A DNA stretch of 40,864 bases from Gemmatimonadota bacterium (GCA_012960225.1 DUBS01000008.1:1-40864); one strand, 5' to 3'; numbered from the stretch's first letter, positions 1 through 8,730 are shown. Program-made: numbers and translations. Notes: generated by a model not told the origin, from the letters alone.

Positions 1-2
1 CC

Positions 3-170
3 GATGGTGGAGACGATGCACCAGAAGTCGCTGCACCAGAAGTCGCTGCACCAGAAGTCGCTGCACCAGAAGTCGCTGCACCAGAAGCACCAAGCTGGGG
101 TGGAGACGACTCAGGCGACGACGACTCCGATGGTGGAGACGATGAAGCAGAGGATACTAGAAACGTCTGA
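3..170 (+). CDS. C-terminal acidic, repeat-bearing tail of a truncated protein
   Basis: Only the last 55 codons are in the window; the gene begins upstream. In the frame starting at base 3 the peptide opens with DGGDD, runs through four copies of APEVA plus a fifth partial copy, and ends in a very acidic stretch rich in Asp, Gly and Glu before a TGA at 168-170. The overlapping frame that starts at base 4 reads as basic HQKSL repeats and has no upstream support. I prefer the acidic frame because Ala/Pro/Glu linkers and Asp/Glu tails are common at the ends of bacterial proteins and because it stops just before a strong hairpin. The tail is low-complexity, so the protein family cannot be named. 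Confidence 0.6.
   Translation, partial: DGGDDAPEVAAPEVAAPEVAAPEVAAPEAPSWGGDDSGDDDSDGGDDEAEDTRNV
18..87 (+). repeat. 15-bp in-frame tandem repeat (4.67 copies)
   Basis: The unit GCACCAGAAGTCGCT occurs at 18-32, 33-47, 48-62 and 63-77 with no mismatch, followed by the first 10 bases of a fifth unit at 78-87. The period is a multiple of three, so copy-number change would lengthen or shorten the APEVA linker without breaking the frame. A separate identical 15-mer encoding DGGDD lies at 3-17 and again at 129-143, bracketing the array. Confidence 0.9.
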
Positions 171-208
171 GGTGGCCTTTTCTCTATTTTGAAGGCCAAA
201 GCAGGTCC

Positions 209-244
209 GAGCCCCGCAGGGTTTTTTATGGCCCTGTGGGGCTC
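209..244. terminator. Strong hairpin after the truncated gene, possible terminator
   Basis: A 13-bp stem (209-221 with 232-244, one G-T pair) encloses a 10-base loop that holds the only T-run. It lies 38 bases after the stop of the truncated gene and ahead of the oppositely oriented tRNA-Leu. There is no T-tract after the stem on either strand, so it is not a classical Rho-independent terminator. It may still stop transcription or protect 3' ends from both sides. Confidence 0.45.
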
Positions 245-294
245 GCTACTCTGAGGGACAATCCTGGCAACTGAACCATCCCTCGACTCCTGAA

Positions 295-377
295 TGCCGG
301 GGGCGGGATTCGAACCCGCACGCCCCGAAGGACAGCGGCTTTTGAGGCCACCGCGTCTACCGTTCCGCCACCCCGGC
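295..377 (-). tRNA. tRNA-Leu, anticodon CAA
   Basis: Read on the minus strand, the 5' acceptor half GCCGGGG (371-377) pairs with CCCCGGC followed by discriminator A (295). The D arm, a 5-bp anticodon stem (GTGGC/GCCGC), the loop CTCAAAA, a long class II variable arm with a TTCG loop, and a T arm with GTTCGAATC are all present. The loop gives anticodon CAA, which reads UUG leucine codons. The long variable arm and the A discriminator agree with leucine identity. The 3' CCA is not encoded. A short inverted repeat (about 387-402) sits just upstream of the tRNA 5' end. Confidence 0.96.
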
Positions 378-701
378 AACAGTCTCATGAAGGATACCCT
401 TCATTCGCTTGTAGTATTTAACATGTCTCGCTTTATGAACCAATTGTAGTGACTACCAGCCTGCTGCTGAGTTCTAGCATCGCTCAACTCCGTACACTCG
501 ATAAGCAGCAGCCTGAAGTATCCATATTTGATTCAGTTGTAGCTCTCTCGTAGCATCATCCCACCATTGTCTTACGAACTACTTCTTAAGGAAATCCGGA
601 TAAGACCGCTCCGTGCCAGCCCTTTGACGGTGCCTCTTGGTTTGCCTCCAACTCCAGGTCGAACAACCAAAAACACGCTGAAGGAAGCGAATAGATCAAA
701 C
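378..701. other. Intergenic region between tRNA-Leu and a small exported protein
   Basis: There is no convincing gene here. The frame of the downstream protein is open back to 567, but that upstream stretch has no ribosome binding site and no signal-peptide character. The region holds an interrupted inverted repeat: CTGCTGCT at 461-468 pairs with AGCAGCAG at 504-511, and a weaker GAGTT/AACTC pair is nested inside. It should contain the tRNA promoter (minus) and the promoter of the downstream gene (plus); I could not assign either with confidence. Confidence 0.5.
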
Positions 702-1121
702 ATGTCCCATATTAATGATCACATCTGCACTTCCGGTAAGGGAGAGTCCACCTTGCAGTCGCTCCGTGTTATCCCTGTAATCAGTCTTCTCATCCTAATA
801 TTCACACAGCCAATTCTTGGCCAAAGAGTTGCTGACACAGAAGAGTTCATGTGGCCCACGGCCCATGAAATTCAACCAAGCTCAAGCTTGATTGAATCCG
901 AACTCTCTGCAGTGTTTATCCAAGATGTTCAAGAAGAAGTTGAAAACAAAAGCTGTGGCCGAACAATGCTTCTCGGAATGGGTGGGGGCATGCTCGGAGG
1001 CGCAGCCCTGGGCTATGTATTAAGAGATGGCGATAGTGACAGCAAGAAGTGGACTGGCTTTGGGGTAGGCATCCTTGGAACTGTCGCTGGCCTGGTCTTT
1101 GGGTCTTTAAGCTGTACGTAG
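702..1121 (+). CDS. Small exported hypothetical protein with glycine-zipper-like C-terminus
   Basis: I do not recognise a family. From the ATG at 702 the product is 139 aa. An AAGGA-type motif lies about 15 bases upstream, which is long. A hydrophobic stretch at about residues 25-40, ending in LGQ, looks like a signal peptide with a long N-region. The middle is acidic and unremarkable. The C-terminal 50 residues have two glycine-rich hydrophobic segments (around MGGGMLGGAALGY and GFGVGILGTVAGLVFGS) split by a charged DGDSDSKK turn. This is the pattern of a glycine-zipper hairpin that inserts into or packs on a membrane. Two cysteines, one before the first segment and one next to the C-terminus, could form a disulfide. 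The frame opens at 567, but the extra 45 residues look non-coding. Function unknown. Confidence 0.55.
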   Translation: MSHINDHICTSGKGESTLQSLRVIPVISLLILIFTQPILGQRVADTEEFMWPTAHEIQPSSSLIESELSAVFIQDVQEEVENKSCGRTMLLGMGGGMLGGAALGYVLRDGDSDSKKWTGFGVGILGTVAGLVFGSLSCT

Positions 1122-1149
1122 AAAGTTTCTCACGAACTCAAGATCTTTA

Positions 1150-1173
1150 TGGGATCAATCCGTCTTGATCCCA
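1150..1173. terminator. Hairpin between convergent small genes
   Basis: TGGGATCAA (1150-1158) pairs perfectly with TTGATCCCA (1165-1173) around a 6-base loop. It sits 29 bases past the stop of the plus-strand gene and 71 bases past the end of the convergent minus-strand gene. The position suits a shared terminator, but no T-tract follows on either strand. Confidence 0.35.
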
Positions 1174-1244
1174 TCACCCTGGGCAATTAGTAGCTTCTAT
1201 CCCCTGTGTTTCCCTATAGCCTGCATAACAAAAGAGAACGCGCG

Positions 1245-1745
1245 CTACCACCCTACTGCGGAGACAAAGAACTCACCGCCATCTCGCTGCTTAAGGCGGA
1301 CCCCATGGTAGATATAGTTCGAATCTGTTTCTCCAAAAACCCATTGTTCACCACTGGTCCCTCCTCCCGCACCCCTTGAGGTAGCCGAAGAGTCTCGAAT
1401 TTGGACATTTGCAACTCCGCTGCCTCGGGTCCTGTATTGCAGTTCCATCTCATCGAGACCATCCGCACTCTGTATGATTTCGCTCTTGCTCGGGGCACCT
1501 ATTGAGGCATAGAGCTCACATAGTGACTGACCAACTCGAGGACGAGCATAAGCAACTTCCGGGTTCTCAGATCGCCATGCCTTTTCTTCTGTTACCAGAC
1601 TCGTGAACAACTCTAGAGATCCACACACTTCGACTGCCATGTTCTCATCAACCCCATTTCCTGGCGGAAGCACTTGAATCTGAAAAGCAGCACAGCCCAT
1701 AAAGGCAGCAGCAGTCAGCGATATCAAACTGAGTGTTCTGGTCAT
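1245..1745 (-). CDS. Putative lipoprotein of unknown function
   Basis: The product is 166 aa. The N-terminus is a short basic region, a hydrophobic core and FMGC at residues 15-18. This fits a type II signal peptide with Cys18 as the lipidated residue, though Phe and Met are not the best lipobox residues. The mature part has a glycine/serine-rich loop around residues 125-132 and ends in aromatic, beta-like sequence. The start is supported by GGGGAGA three bases upstream of the ATG. It is convergent with the small exported protein at 702-1121 and divergent from the amidohydrolase, with about 170 bases between them. I recognise no domain. The repeated Ser/Gly/Tyr pattern near the C-terminus suggests a small beta-rich periplasmic domain. 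Confidence 0.65.
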   Translation of the reverse strand: MTRTLSLISLTAAAFMGCAAFQIQVLPPGNGVDENMAVEVCGSLELFTSLVTEEKAWRSENPEVAYARPRVGQSLCELYASIGAPSKSEIIQSADGLDEMELQYRTRGSGVANVQIRDSSATSRGAGGGTSGEQWVFGETDSNYIYHGVRLKQRDGGEFFVSAVGW

Positions 1746-1916
1746 CTTTCTCCCCTATTTCTGGAGATGCATCTGGTCAGCAAGTCAACTTGATACAAGA
1801 ATCAAGCTCATATCCACGGCAAGAGCCACCAACCTATGTCTTTACACTATACCTTATCCGTACGCTGTCAGCCCCCCAGGTAAGGTCTGAGAAAACTCTG
1901 CTCCGGAATAAACTCT

Positions 1917-4900
1917 ATGAAACTGAACATTCTGATTGCTGCAGTCTCCACTCTAATATCTACGAATGGAGAGGTGCACGCCCTGAACCTACAGGAGCAT
2001 GCAGACACCCCACCCAACAATACAAGCGACGAGGCAGGACTACCTCTAGAAGGATCACGCTCGGTCACCATCAATACGAATGAGGGGACCTGGTTATCTG
2101 TTGATGTGCACCCTGATGGTCGAACCCTCGTCTTCGACCTCTTAGGTGACCTCTACACAATCCCGATCGAGGGTGGAGATGCCACTCGGATTACTCATGG
2201 TCTAGCATTCGATGGACAACCCCGGTATAGCCCCCAAGGCAACCATATCGTCTTCGTCTCAGACCGAAGTGGTGGTGAGAATTTATGGACTCTTCATCTG
2301 CAATCAGGTGATACCAGTCAGATCACAAGAGGAAACGAGGGGTCGTGGCTATCACCCGAATGGACACCTGATGGTGACTATATCGTGGCATCCAAGGGGG
2401 AAACTCGTCTCGGAGTAGTGAACCTATGGATGGTACACAGGGATGGAGGGCCAGGACGAGCGTTAATAAGTGAAGACGACGGCCTAAAAACCGTTGGAGC
2501 GGCAGTATCCACTGATGGACACCACATCTGGCATGCGGTCAAGAATGGCCGCGCATGGGACTACAATGCGCAGTTCCCGCAATACCAATTAGCCATCTAC
2601 GACCGCGAGACCGGGGAAACCTTCAATCGCTCTTCCCGTTATGGGTCAGCATTCCGTCCGACTCTTTCTTCTGACGGTGAATTATTGGTTTATGCGACAC
2701 GACACGAGGACCAAACCGGTCTTCGTATCCGGGATCTGGATACTGGGGACGAACGCTGGCTTGCATACCCCGTTCAGCGGGATGATCAAGAGTCTATCGC
2801 TGACAGAGACATCTACCCTGGAATGAGTTTCACTCCAGACTCACGTGAGGTAGTCGCCTCGTATGGAGGCAAGATCTGGCGTATCCCCGTCGATGGATCG
2901 GACCCAATAGAGGTCCCATTTCAAGTCCATGAAGAAATAGCAATTGGACCTTTGGTTGAATTCGATTACCCAATCGAAGACAGCCCAACCTTTCCAGTGC
3001 GTCAGATACGAGATGGAGTGCCATCACCGGACGGCCAAAGTCTCGCTTTCATCGCACTCGATGACCTGTACGTCATGGATCATCCGGACGGAGAACCCAC
3101 CAAGCTAGACGATAGTAGTCTGACAGCAGCACACCCGACTTGGTCACGTGATGGCGAGTGGATTGCGTACGTCACCTGGGGTGCTAACGGTGGGCACATA
3201 ATGAAGATCAGTACTGAAGTTGGTAGTCAGCCAATCCAAATCACGACCGTTCCCAGCCAGTACCAACAGCCTGCTTGGAGCAGAGATGGTGAGCGGATTG
3301 TAACACTTAGAACGCCGGCCAGAGCATTTCAGGAATCCGAAAGTGCTATAGGAGCCGAAACCGATATCGTCTGGATCCCGAGTTCGGGTGGTGAGGCCAC
3401 GCTCGTGGCACCAGCAAAAGGCCGCAGCAATCCGCATTTTGTCGAAGGACAGGACCGAATCTATCTGCATCATTCAGAAAACGGACTCCTCTCAATCAGA
3501 TGGGATGGCACAGATGAAAAATCCCATTTGAAGATCGTGGGAGAAACCCAACAAGGAGCTGACGCGCCAAATTCATCCGATCTTATCAAGATGGCACCCA
3601 GCGGTGGAAAGGCGCTGGCAGAACTAGAGAACAATATTTACGTCGTGACCGTTCCTGTACTGGGTGGTGAGGCGCCATCCATCTCTCTTGCAAACATCGA
3701 TAACGCTCAGTTCCCTGCTCGCAAGATCACGGAGATCGGAGCACAATTCCCAGCCTGGGCCGCGGATGGAAGTAAGGTCCATTTCTTCATAGGTAATGCT
3801 CATTTTGTCTATGATCTAGAAGCCGCTGAAGTGATCGAGACAGGAGGGGAGTCTCAGGAATACACGCCCACCGAACATCGCGTGTCTATCGAAGCCGAAC
3901 GGGACATTCCCAGTGGTACGGTTGTCCTCCGTGGTGGTCACGTGATCACTATGAATGGCCGTGAAGTTGTCGAGGATGCAGACATTGTCATCCGAAACAA
4001 TCGAATCGAGGCAGTAGGCACTAGGGGTTCGGTAACAATCCCACCCGGAACAGAGGTGATCGATGTATCCGGGAAAACAGTATTACCGGGTTTCGTAGAT
4101 ACACATAGTCACATGAGACCGCCACAAGGGCTTCATAAAACGCAGTCTTGGATGTATCTCGCGAACCTTGCATATGGAGTGACCACCACCCGAGATCCTC
4201 AAACTTCAACTACGGACGTACTCAGTTACTCGGACCTAGTGCGGAGCGGTCGGATGGTCGGGCCCCGTATCTATTCTACAGGACCGGGCATCTTTGGTGA
4301 TTATTCTCAAGAAAAAACAATTAAGAGCCTGGATCATGCTCGTGACATCATGCGTCGTTACAGTGAATACTACGACACAAAAACCATAAAGATGTACATG
4401 TCAGGTAACCGGCAGCAGAGGCAGTGGATCATCATGGCTGCCAGAGAACAAGGGATTATGCCGACTACCGAGGGTGGTTTGATGTTCAAGTATGACATGA
4501 CCATGGCACTCGATGGTTATCCAGGCCAAGAACACTCTCTTCCAATCACTCCTATTTACTCGGATGTGGTAGATCTTTTCAATGGATCTCGCATTACCTA
4601 CACACCGACACTTTTAGTGTCTTACGGTGGGCCTTGGGCTGAGAATTATTTCTATTCCCGAGAAAATCCACATGACGATACAAAGCTCCAATACTTCACT
4701 GCCCACGCGGAACTAGATCAGAAAAGCCGAAGACGGCCGGGATGGTTTCGAGATGACGAGCACGTTTTCACTAAGCACGCCAACGGTGTGAAACAGATCG
4801 TGGAAGCTGGTGGACGGGCAGGCGTGGGCAGTCATGGACAGCTTCAAGGCCTCGGATACCACTGGGAGCTTTGGGCCATACATGGGGGAGCGATGCAAGA

Positions 4901-5180
4901 GATCGATGCTTTAAGAGTCGCAACAATTCTCGGAGCCGAAGCAATTGGCCTGGGCGAAGATCTGGGATCCATTGAAGCTGGAAAACTCGCTGACCTCGTG
5001 ATTTTGGATGGTAATCCGTTGGAGGATATTCGGAATACCAATACGATCACCCACGTCATGAAGAATGGGCGACTGTACGAGGGAGACACCTTGAATGAGG
5101 TCTGGCCGCGTCAGCGCACCCTCGAAAGAGAGGACTGGGTGGGGGTCAATCTACCGAACACTCAAGCGGGGATACGTTAG
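1917..5180 (+). CDS. Exported TolB-like beta-propeller / amidohydrolase fusion
   Basis: This 1087-aa protein has an N-terminal signal peptide ending near Ala22. Residues about 45-640 hold PD40/WD40-like TolB repeats with recurrent PDGR, SPDG and SRDG turns preceding Trp/Ile-rich strands. Residues about 655-1075 form an amidohydrolase-superfamily domain of the imidazolonepropionase-like type. It carries the metal motif H730-x-H732 after VLPGFVDT, and the C-terminal signature GSIEAGKLADLVILDGNPL, which closes the urease-like beta-sandwich. Members hydrolyse amide bonds and several act as dipeptidases or peptidases, but the substrate here is not known. Where the family usually has the last metal-ligand Asp, this protein reads GVGSHGQ. 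It stands alone on its strand, next to an S8 protease, which points to extracytoplasmic peptide breakdown. The ribosome binding site is weak (GGA about 11 bases upstream). Confidence 0.9.
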   Translation: MKLNILIAAVSTLISTNGEVHALNLQEHADTPPNNTSDEAGLPLEGSRSVTINTNEGTWLSVDVHPDGRTLVFDLLGDLYTIPIEGGDATRITHGLAFDGQPRYSPQGNHIVFVSDRSGGENLWTLHLQSGDTSQITRGNEGSWLSPEWTPDGDYIVASKGETRLGVVNLWMVHRDGGPGRALISEDDGLKTVGAAVSTDGHHIWHAVKNGRAWDYNAQFPQYQLAIYDRETGETFNRSSRYGSAFRPTLSSDGELLVYATRHEDQTGLRIRDLDTGDERWLAYPVQRDDQESIADRDIYPGMSFTPDSREVVASYGGKIWRIPVDGSDPIEVPFQVHEEIAIGPLVEFDYPIEDSPTFPVRQIRDGVPSPDGQSLAFIALDDLYVMDHPDGEPTKLDDSSLTAAHPTWSRDGEWIAYVTWGANGGHIMKISTEVGSQPIQITTVPSQYQQPAWSRDGERIVTLRTPARAFQESESAIGAETDIVWIPSSGGEATLVAPAKGRSNPHFVEGQDRIYLHHSENGLLSIRWDGTDEKSHLKIVGETQQGADAPNSSDLIKMAPSGGKALAELENNIYVVTVPVLGGEAPSISLANIDNAQFPARKITEIGAQFPAWAADGSKVHFFIGNAHFVYDLEAAEVIETGGESQEYTPTEHRVSIEAERDIPSGTVVLRGGHVITMNGREVVEDADIVIRNNRIEAVGTRGSVTIPPGTEVIDVSGKTVLPGFVDTHSHMRPPQGLHKTQSWMYLANLAYGVTTTRDPQTSTTDVLSYSDLVRSGRMVGPRIYSTGPGIFGDYSQEKTIKSLDHARDIMRRYSEYYDTKTIKMYMSGNRQQRQWIIMAAREQGIMPTTEGGLMFKYDMTMALDGYPGQEHSLPITPIYSDVVDLFNGSRITYTPTLLVSYGGPWAENYFYSRENPHDDTKLQYFTAHAELDQKSRRRPGWFRDDEHVFTKHANGVKQIVEAGGRAGVGSHGQLQGLGYHWELWAIHGGAMQEIDALRVATILGAEAIGLGEDLGSIEAGKLADLVILDGNPLEDIRNTNTITHVMKNGRLYEGDTLNEVWPRQRTLEREDWVGVNLPNTQAGIR

Positions 5181-5234
5181 CATCAATGTAGGGACGTGAG
5201 TTCTGTCCTCTACAGTCTGTTCGCGTAAAGCTTA

Positions 5235-5274
5235 TTGAAGAGGGGGTGGCATACATACACCACCCCCTCTTCAA
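5235..5274. terminator. Perfect 15-bp hairpin between convergent genes
   Basis: Bases 5235-5249 pair without mismatch to 5260-5274 around the loop CATACATACA. It lies 54 bases after the amidohydrolase stop and 43 bases from the S8 protease stop, so it is placed to terminate both convergent transcripts. The stem is C/G-rich in the middle with TTGAAG ends. There is no U-tract outside the stem, so it may act with Rho or as a 3'-end stabiliser. Confidence 0.65.
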
Positions 5275-5317
5275 GCATCTATCACGAGAAACTAAAACAG
5301 TATTTTCGGGACACCGC

Positions 5318-8300
5318 CTAGTCTCTTACTAGCTCCAGGATACCTATCGGGAAGGATTGACTACCTTCCCAGCCCTCGAGTAGAACAGCTGGATACGGGA
5401 TCCTGCCAGGCTCATGGCTCCCGCTACCAGCTGACCACACATGTGCCTTCGCCATCCATCGAGAATCCTGGCCTCTTTCCTGAGGAACATCCAAAACAGC
5501 AACGTTACCGAAGGAAGAGTTGAAGACTGCATCTAGGTACTCGTATGTAACCGTCTCCGCTGGCTGGTTAGCAGCATCAACCACGATTTTCCATTTCCCT
5601 GCTGATGGATTCCAGATAATTACTGACTCGTCGCCCTCTGGGTCGGCATCTGTTCGGGCAGGTGTACATTCCTCTCCAGTACAGTCAAAAACATACAAGT
5701 CTGCATCAGCGTCTGGATTTGATGAATCAAATACACGAGCCATCAGAGCTGGAGATCCTGGTGGCACTTCGACTTCGAAGATCTGCTGCTCTTTTTCCAC
5801 GAGTTCGAGCTGCAGGCGTCGAGCACTCCCTAGTGGGTTGCTCATCAATCGTCCGGTGAATACTCCCATTCGGTTGGTGACCCAGAGATCATGAGTTGCA
5901 CTGCCGGTTTCTTGGCCCGCAGTCTCCTGCTGCATGACACTCACCTCAACGGCAATCGCTGTAACCGCAAGAGTCGCTTCAGTTGGTGGGACTGGCTCCT
6001 CTTTCTTGGCCTGCTCCCAATCAAATGTCCTGGTGTCAGCAACGTCAGATAGCCTGACTTCCCATACGCCAGGAATTGGGTTGTTAATTACCTGCTTAAC
6101 CCCCTGCCCTGCCTGGACGATGTCACCTCGTACCGCACGAGTATCGGGACGTGATATAGACATACTCACCTCACGCTCCTGCCACCCCAGATCAACGACC
6201 AGTGACTCCGCGCCTTCAGGGACCCGATAAAAGAAACTTTGAATTCCTGGGCGGGGCACTTCTACAGAACTCTGTACGTGAAAATTGTTAGAAACATCAA
6301 GTGATTCGGGCGCCACGACAGTAAATAGCATCCGGTACACATAACCCGGTATACTCGAATGATCCAAAGTAAAGTGAGCCGTGTGAGCTCCCCGCACATT
6401 AGGGTTGACGGTGATAGATACCGGTACGGGCCGATTCAAGGGTAGTGTAACCGTAGATGGTGCTGAAAACGTACCCGCCTCGTTCCCAGCCCAGCTCACG
6501 GAGAACGTCATCGGAGCATTCGGGCCGGAGGTTCGAGTCAGCGTTATCGTTCGCTCTTCACTATCTCCGACATTCCACCCGTCCCGCTCATACAGCCCTT
6601 CTCCCTCATTTGGGGTAGCCAATAGATGGCTATAGGAGTGCTTCACAGGTGCTTGACCTACAATGCTCACCACATCCCCACCCTCGTCTAATTCCTTCAG
6701 AATATCCCAAGCTCCCGCAACACTAATCACTCCGTTGCCTTGTTTGTGTGGCTTCAGATGCGGCACCCAGCGAGCACCTCGTGTAATGGCATATTTGATA
6801 CGATGTGCATCGTAGGATATTCCCTCTTGCTTGGCAGCACTGAGGAGAAGAGCAACCGCCCCTGCAGCTGTCGGTGTGGCTGTCGAGGTCCCTCCAGCAA
6901 TCGTGTAGCCAGGAGGCAGTTGGTAAAGCCCTGGGATCGCACGCCCTTCAATGAACCCGAGCGCCGTGCTCACGTAATTGGATGGAGAGATGACATCGGG
7001 TTTGAGTGCCCCGTTACCCATAGGACCGTAACCACCGGTGATGAGAAGATTGTCATCATGCTCAACACGGACTCCGTGGTTGATAAAGAAATTCTCTTTG
7101 CTCTCATGTCCGTTGATACCGATCAGGCCCCTAGCCATTACGAAATCATCAATTCCTCCTAGGATCGGGTAGTTGTGGGTAGGGGATAGGATGACAGGAT
7201 CATACCTGTCGATGAGCCGTTCGTAGATAACTGTCGGTACTAAACGACCATCTCTCAGAAGGTAATTCCTTGTGATATTGGAGCTCTGCTCAAAGTACAC
7301 TACCTCCGCACCATGATCTCTGATCGAAATAAGAGGTGACTCAATCTGTCCATAGGCAGACCCTCCCTCAGCGATGCTGATGAGCTGAGCGCCCGGTGCT
7401 ACACCATCAAATCGCCCCTCGCTACCCCGGTTTGCCAAGGCTGCGCCAACCACAAGTGTCGCATGACTGGCCGAACCAAGGTTTAGGGCTATCAGTTTCT
7501 TTTCCTGCGCGATCTGGATCCCAAACGCGACTGATTCACGAATTGGGGTATCCGGATCATCTATCCCAAACACCCCAAACTCTGGTCGATCATTATAGTC
7601 GGTGAGGGCAGTTTGATCAGCGAAGCTCAGGTCCTGATTGGTATCCACCCAAACGTCGTTCGTCTCCTCATCCCAGAGTACTCCAAAAAGTCTACTTGAG
7701 CCCTCCGGGTTGCCGTCCCGATTCACGTCGTTCTCCAAGGAACCTCCGAACGTAGCAAGAGAGTCTCGGGCTTCACTAAAGAGGGCGACACGGAACGTTC
7801 CGTCTCGTGGTGCCACATAGGTGGTATCCTGATAGGCAAATTCACCGTCGGCAGCCGTAACCATATCCTTCATGCGGATCCACCGACCGTCGTCTTCTTC
7901 TTCAAGGTCCTGGGCAGTTCCGTAGACACCTATCTTTCTGATCGGCTGTCCATCAAGGTCAGTAGCCACCTGTAGCTCAGGCAAGAGCGGGTCGGGGTTC
8001 ATATCAATCATCGCAATCTTGACTCCCCGACCGTCGTAGGTAGGGTTGGAGTCCAAGAATTCTGAAGCTCGTATGTCAAAGAGCGGGCTATAACGGTTCC
8101 TGATAGGATAGTCAGATAGAACAGGGGGCCAGATGATCGTGTCCGGATTCACAGCTTCGGAGAAAATTCCGGATGCCAAGAAATCTTCACTATTCGGTAA
8201 AACAGGTGCATCAGCAGCCATCCCAAACGCTCTGGACCCGGTAATAGAGATATCAACGCTGTGTACTGCCGAGTGGCTGACTAATTGCTCTACTGCCTCA

Positions 8301-8566
8301 ACCGGAACACGCGCTCGGATATAATCGACTTCATCAGCCTGAAATTGGACCGTACCACCAAGTCCAGCGATTGACTGTGCTACTTGCTCATTCTGACCCG
8401 GCATCGATGCGATGACCAATAGGACATCTATTTCCCCTCTTGCCCTAGCTTGTGCCAACTCGCCACGGGCATCCTTGAACAAGAATGACCGACGTGGGAC
8501 CTGAGCAGTGAGACTCGAGACCGTTAGAATCAAGAGTATTCCAAGTGATAGTAGAACGCGTCGCAT
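5318..8566 (-). CDS. Exported S8 (subtilisin-like) serine protease with C-terminal beta domains
   Basis: This 1082-aa protein has a signal peptide ending at about residue 21 (SLTAQ). Residues about 45-110 resemble an inhibitor-I9-like prodomain. The catalytic domain runs from about 155 to 640: Asp188 in IAMIDMN, His368 in SASHATLVVGAA, and Ser561 in GGTSTATPTAAGA. The Asp-His gap of 180 residues is much longer than in subtilisin and recalls tripeptidyl-peptidase-II-type S8 enzymes, which have a large insert there. Residues about 680-780 look like an Ig-like domain. A stretch near residues 970-1040 with DADLYVFDC and WNPSAGKWKIVVD is a PPC-type (bacterial pre-peptidase C-terminal) domain. A GAGAGG-type ribosome binding site lies just upstream of the ATG. 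It is probably secreted or surface-bound and digests protein in concert with the neighbouring amidohydrolase and SusCD. Confidence 0.92.
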   Translation of the reverse strand: MRRVLLSLGILLILTVSSLTAQVPRRSFLFKDARGELAQARARGEIDVLLVIASMPGQNEQVAQSIAGLGGTVQFQADEVDYIRARVPVEAVEQLVSHSAVHSVDISITGSRAFGMAADAPVLPNSEDFLASGIFSEAVNPDTIIWPPVLSDYPIRNRYSPLFDIRASEFLDSNPTYDGRGVKIAMIDMNPDPLLPELQVATDLDGQPIRKIGVYGTAQDLEEEDDGRWIRMKDMVTAADGEFAYQDTTYVAPRDGTFRVALFSEARDSLATFGGSLENDVNRDGNPEGSSRLFGVLWDEETNDVWVDTNQDLSFADQTALTDYNDRPEFGVFGIDDPDTPIRESVAFGIQIAQEKKLIALNLGSASHATLVVGAALANRGSEGRFDGVAPGAQLISIAEGGSAYGQIESPLISIRDHGAEVVYFEQSSNITRNYLLRDGRLVPTVIYERLIDRYDPVILSPTHNYPILGGIDDFVMARGLIGINGHESKENFFINHGVRVEHDDNLLITGGYGPMGNGALKPDVISPSNYVSTALGFIEGRAIPGLYQLPPGYTIAGGTSTATPTAAGAVALLLSAAKQEGISYDAHRIKYAITRGARWVPHLKPHKQGNGVISVAGAWDILKELDEGGDVVSIVGQAPVKHSYSHLLATPNEGEGLYERDGWNVGDSEERTITLTRTSGPNAPMTFSVSWAGNEAGTFSAPSTVTLPLNRPVPVSITVNPNVRGAHTAHFTLDHSSIPGYVYRMLFTVVAPESLDVSNNFHVQSSVEVPRPGIQSFFYRVPEGAESLVVDLGWQEREVSMSISRPDTRAVRGDIVQAGQGVKQVINNPIPGVWEVRLSDVADTRTFDWEQAKKEEPVPPTEATLAVTAIAVEVSVMQQETAGQETGSATHDLWVTNRMGVFTGRLMSNPLGSARRLQLELVEKEQQIFEVEVPPGSPALMARVFDSSNPDADADLYVFDCTGEECTPARTDADPEGDESVIIWNPSAGKWKIVVDAANQPAETVTYEYLDAVFNSSFGNVAVLDVPQERGQDSRWMAKAHVWSAGSGSHEPGRIPYPAVLLEGWEGSQSFPIGILELVRD

Positions 8567-8606
8567 GCTCTAACCTCTCAGTGCAGATAGTTTGTGAAGT
8601 CGCTCA

Positions 8607-8635
8607 TTTATTTTTCTTAACCTGACATCAGACAA
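8607..8635 (-). promoter_or_regulatory. Candidate sigma-70-type promoter for the S8 protease
   Basis: On the minus strand TTGTCT (8630-8635) is followed after exactly 17 bases by AATAAA (8607-8612), about 40 bases before the protease ATG. The -35 fits the consensus in four to five positions; the -10 is weaker but AT-rich. It is placed correctly in the 164-base gap between the divergent protease and lipoprotein genes. Confidence 0.35.
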
Positions 8636-8730
8636 TAATGAATTTGAAGGCTAATTATCGTAGGTGCAAAACAAGTGGGTCCTGATTCTATGACTGAGCT
8701 TCAACTAAACATCATCACAAGGATCTGATA

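Noticed and set aside
4-192. A 62-codon plus-strand frame with basic HQKSL repeats
   Set aside because: It is the same 15-bp repeat read in another frame. The acidic APEVA frame stops before the hairpin and looks like a genuine protein tail.
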